Of a stretch of DNA of 7,655 nt, positions 7,047-7,655 are shown in pieces. The translations under genes and the position numbers were made by a program. The DNA lies in NCBI GenBank assembly GCA_030654635.1, contig JAURXE010000455.1, forward strand, positions 1-7,655. The letters run 5' to 3'. The notes under the pieces are model-generated. The model ran no database searches. It was not told the origin of the DNA and saw nothing but the letters and a program-made list of their open reading frames with translations. Each line of letters begins with the position of its first letter. The stretch's first letter is position 1. This stretch comes from Pseudomonas sp. GTDB lineage: Bacteria > Pseudomonadota > Gammaproteobacteria > Pseudomonadales > Pseudomonadaceae.

Positions 7047-7655
7047 ATGCGTATTTCAACCATACAAGCGTTCAATAATGGGGTTGCCGGTATTCAGCGC
7101 AATTATGCTGACGTGACCCGCACCCAGGAGCAGATCAGCACCGGCAATCGCATTCTGACTCCGGCGGACGATCCGGTGGCCTCGGTGCGTCTACTGCAAT
7201 TGGAGCAGCAGCAAAACATTCTCAGCCAGTACGACAACAATCTGTCGGCGGCCAATAGCAGCCTGACCCAAGAAGAAAGCACCCTGAACTCGGTGACCAA
7301 TATTTTGCAGCGCGTGCGCGAGTTGACCGTGCAAGCGGGCAATGGCGCGCTCAGTCAAACGGATCGCCAGGCCATAGGTAGCGAGTTGGGTGAGCGTGAG
7401 AATGAGTTGTTGTCGCTAATGAATTCACGCAACGCACGCGGCGAGTACTTGTTTTCGGGGTTTCAAGGGAAAACCCCGCCTTTTGCGCGCAATGCCGACG
7501 GCAGTTACACTTATAACGGCGATGAAGGCTCACGCAAGCTGCAAATCGCCAGTTCGCTTGAATTGCAGATTAACGATAACGGTCAAGAGGTATTTGAAAA
7601 CGCTATCAATGCCTCGCGCTTGTCGCTCAGTTCGGTGCCGCCGGCACCGGCCACG
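7047..7655 (+). CDS. flgL: Flagellar hook-associated protein 3 FlgL (HAP3), N-terminal part, cut by window edge
   Basis: FlgL sits between FlgK and the flagellin filament and is homologous to flagellin at its ends. Only the first 203 codons are visible; the frame stays open to the last base, so this is a window-edge truncation rather than a broken gene. The start MRISTIQAFNNGVAGIQRNY and the following TQEQISTGNRILTPADDPVA (about residues 26-45) are the canonical flagellin-like N-terminal D0/D1 helices. A second helix (about 50-130) and the FlgL motif GEYLFSGF (132-139) follow. The start at 7047 has a GAGGT ribosome site (7035-7039) 7 nt upstream; the nearby ATG at 7042 is in another frame. 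The gene lies 81 nt after flgK without a visible terminator, so it probably belongs to the same transcript. The C-terminal helices lie outside the window. Confidence 0.96.
   Translation, partial: MRISTIQAFNNGVAGIQRNYADVTRTQEQISTGNRILTPADDPVASVRLLQLEQQQNILSQYDNNLSAANSSLTQEESTLNSVTNILQRVRELTVQAGNGALSQTDRQAIGSELGERENELLSLMNSRNARGEYLFSGFQGKTPPFARNADGSYTYNGDEGSRKLQIASSLELQINDNGQEVFENAINASRLSLSSVPPAPAT

Overview
This window is an ordinary-looking flagellar gene cluster from a gammaproteobacterium, most probably a Pseudomonas or close relative. The evidence is the gene order flgF-flgG-flgH-flgI-flgJ-flgK-flgL on the + strand, the fused FlgJ (rod-binding domain plus muramidase), the moderately GC-rich coding sequence, the 246-residue FlgF length, and a sigma-54 type promoter in front of flgF. 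Pseudomonads place this operon under RpoN and a FleR/FleQ-type activator. Genus assignment is inference from protein resemblance; species cannot be told.

Layout: positions 1-141 are non-coding. They hold a perfect 12-bp-stem hairpin (37-65) and a classical intrinsic terminator (95-120) that presumably ends the upstream operon (flgBCDE in related genomes, outside this window). An AT-rich stretch (about 113-160) with a possible IHF site leads into a near-consensus sigma-54 promoter (165-180). flgF then starts at 235, not at the upstream in-frame ATG at 142, which lies before the promoter. The genes follow with short gaps: flgF 46 nt flgG 43 nt flgH 10 nt flgI 9 nt flgJ 71 nt flgK 81 nt flgL. 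flgL runs off the right edge with 203 codons visible. No terminator or convincing internal promoter was seen between the genes, so one transcript is likely.

Together the products build the flagellum from the rod outward. FlgF (proximal) and FlgG (distal) are rod proteins. FlgH (outer-membrane L-ring lipoprotein) and FlgI (periplasmic P-ring) form the bushing. FlgJ caps the growing rod and cuts peptidoglycan. FlgK and FlgL are the hook-filament junction proteins.

Nothing here amounts to an undescribed system. The observations most worth checking are the almost complete absence of cysteine in the seven proteins (including FlgI, whose enterobacterial homologue needs a disulfide), the strong hairpin ahead of the terminator, the promoter architecture, and a possible 23-codon reading frame overlapping the flgK start.
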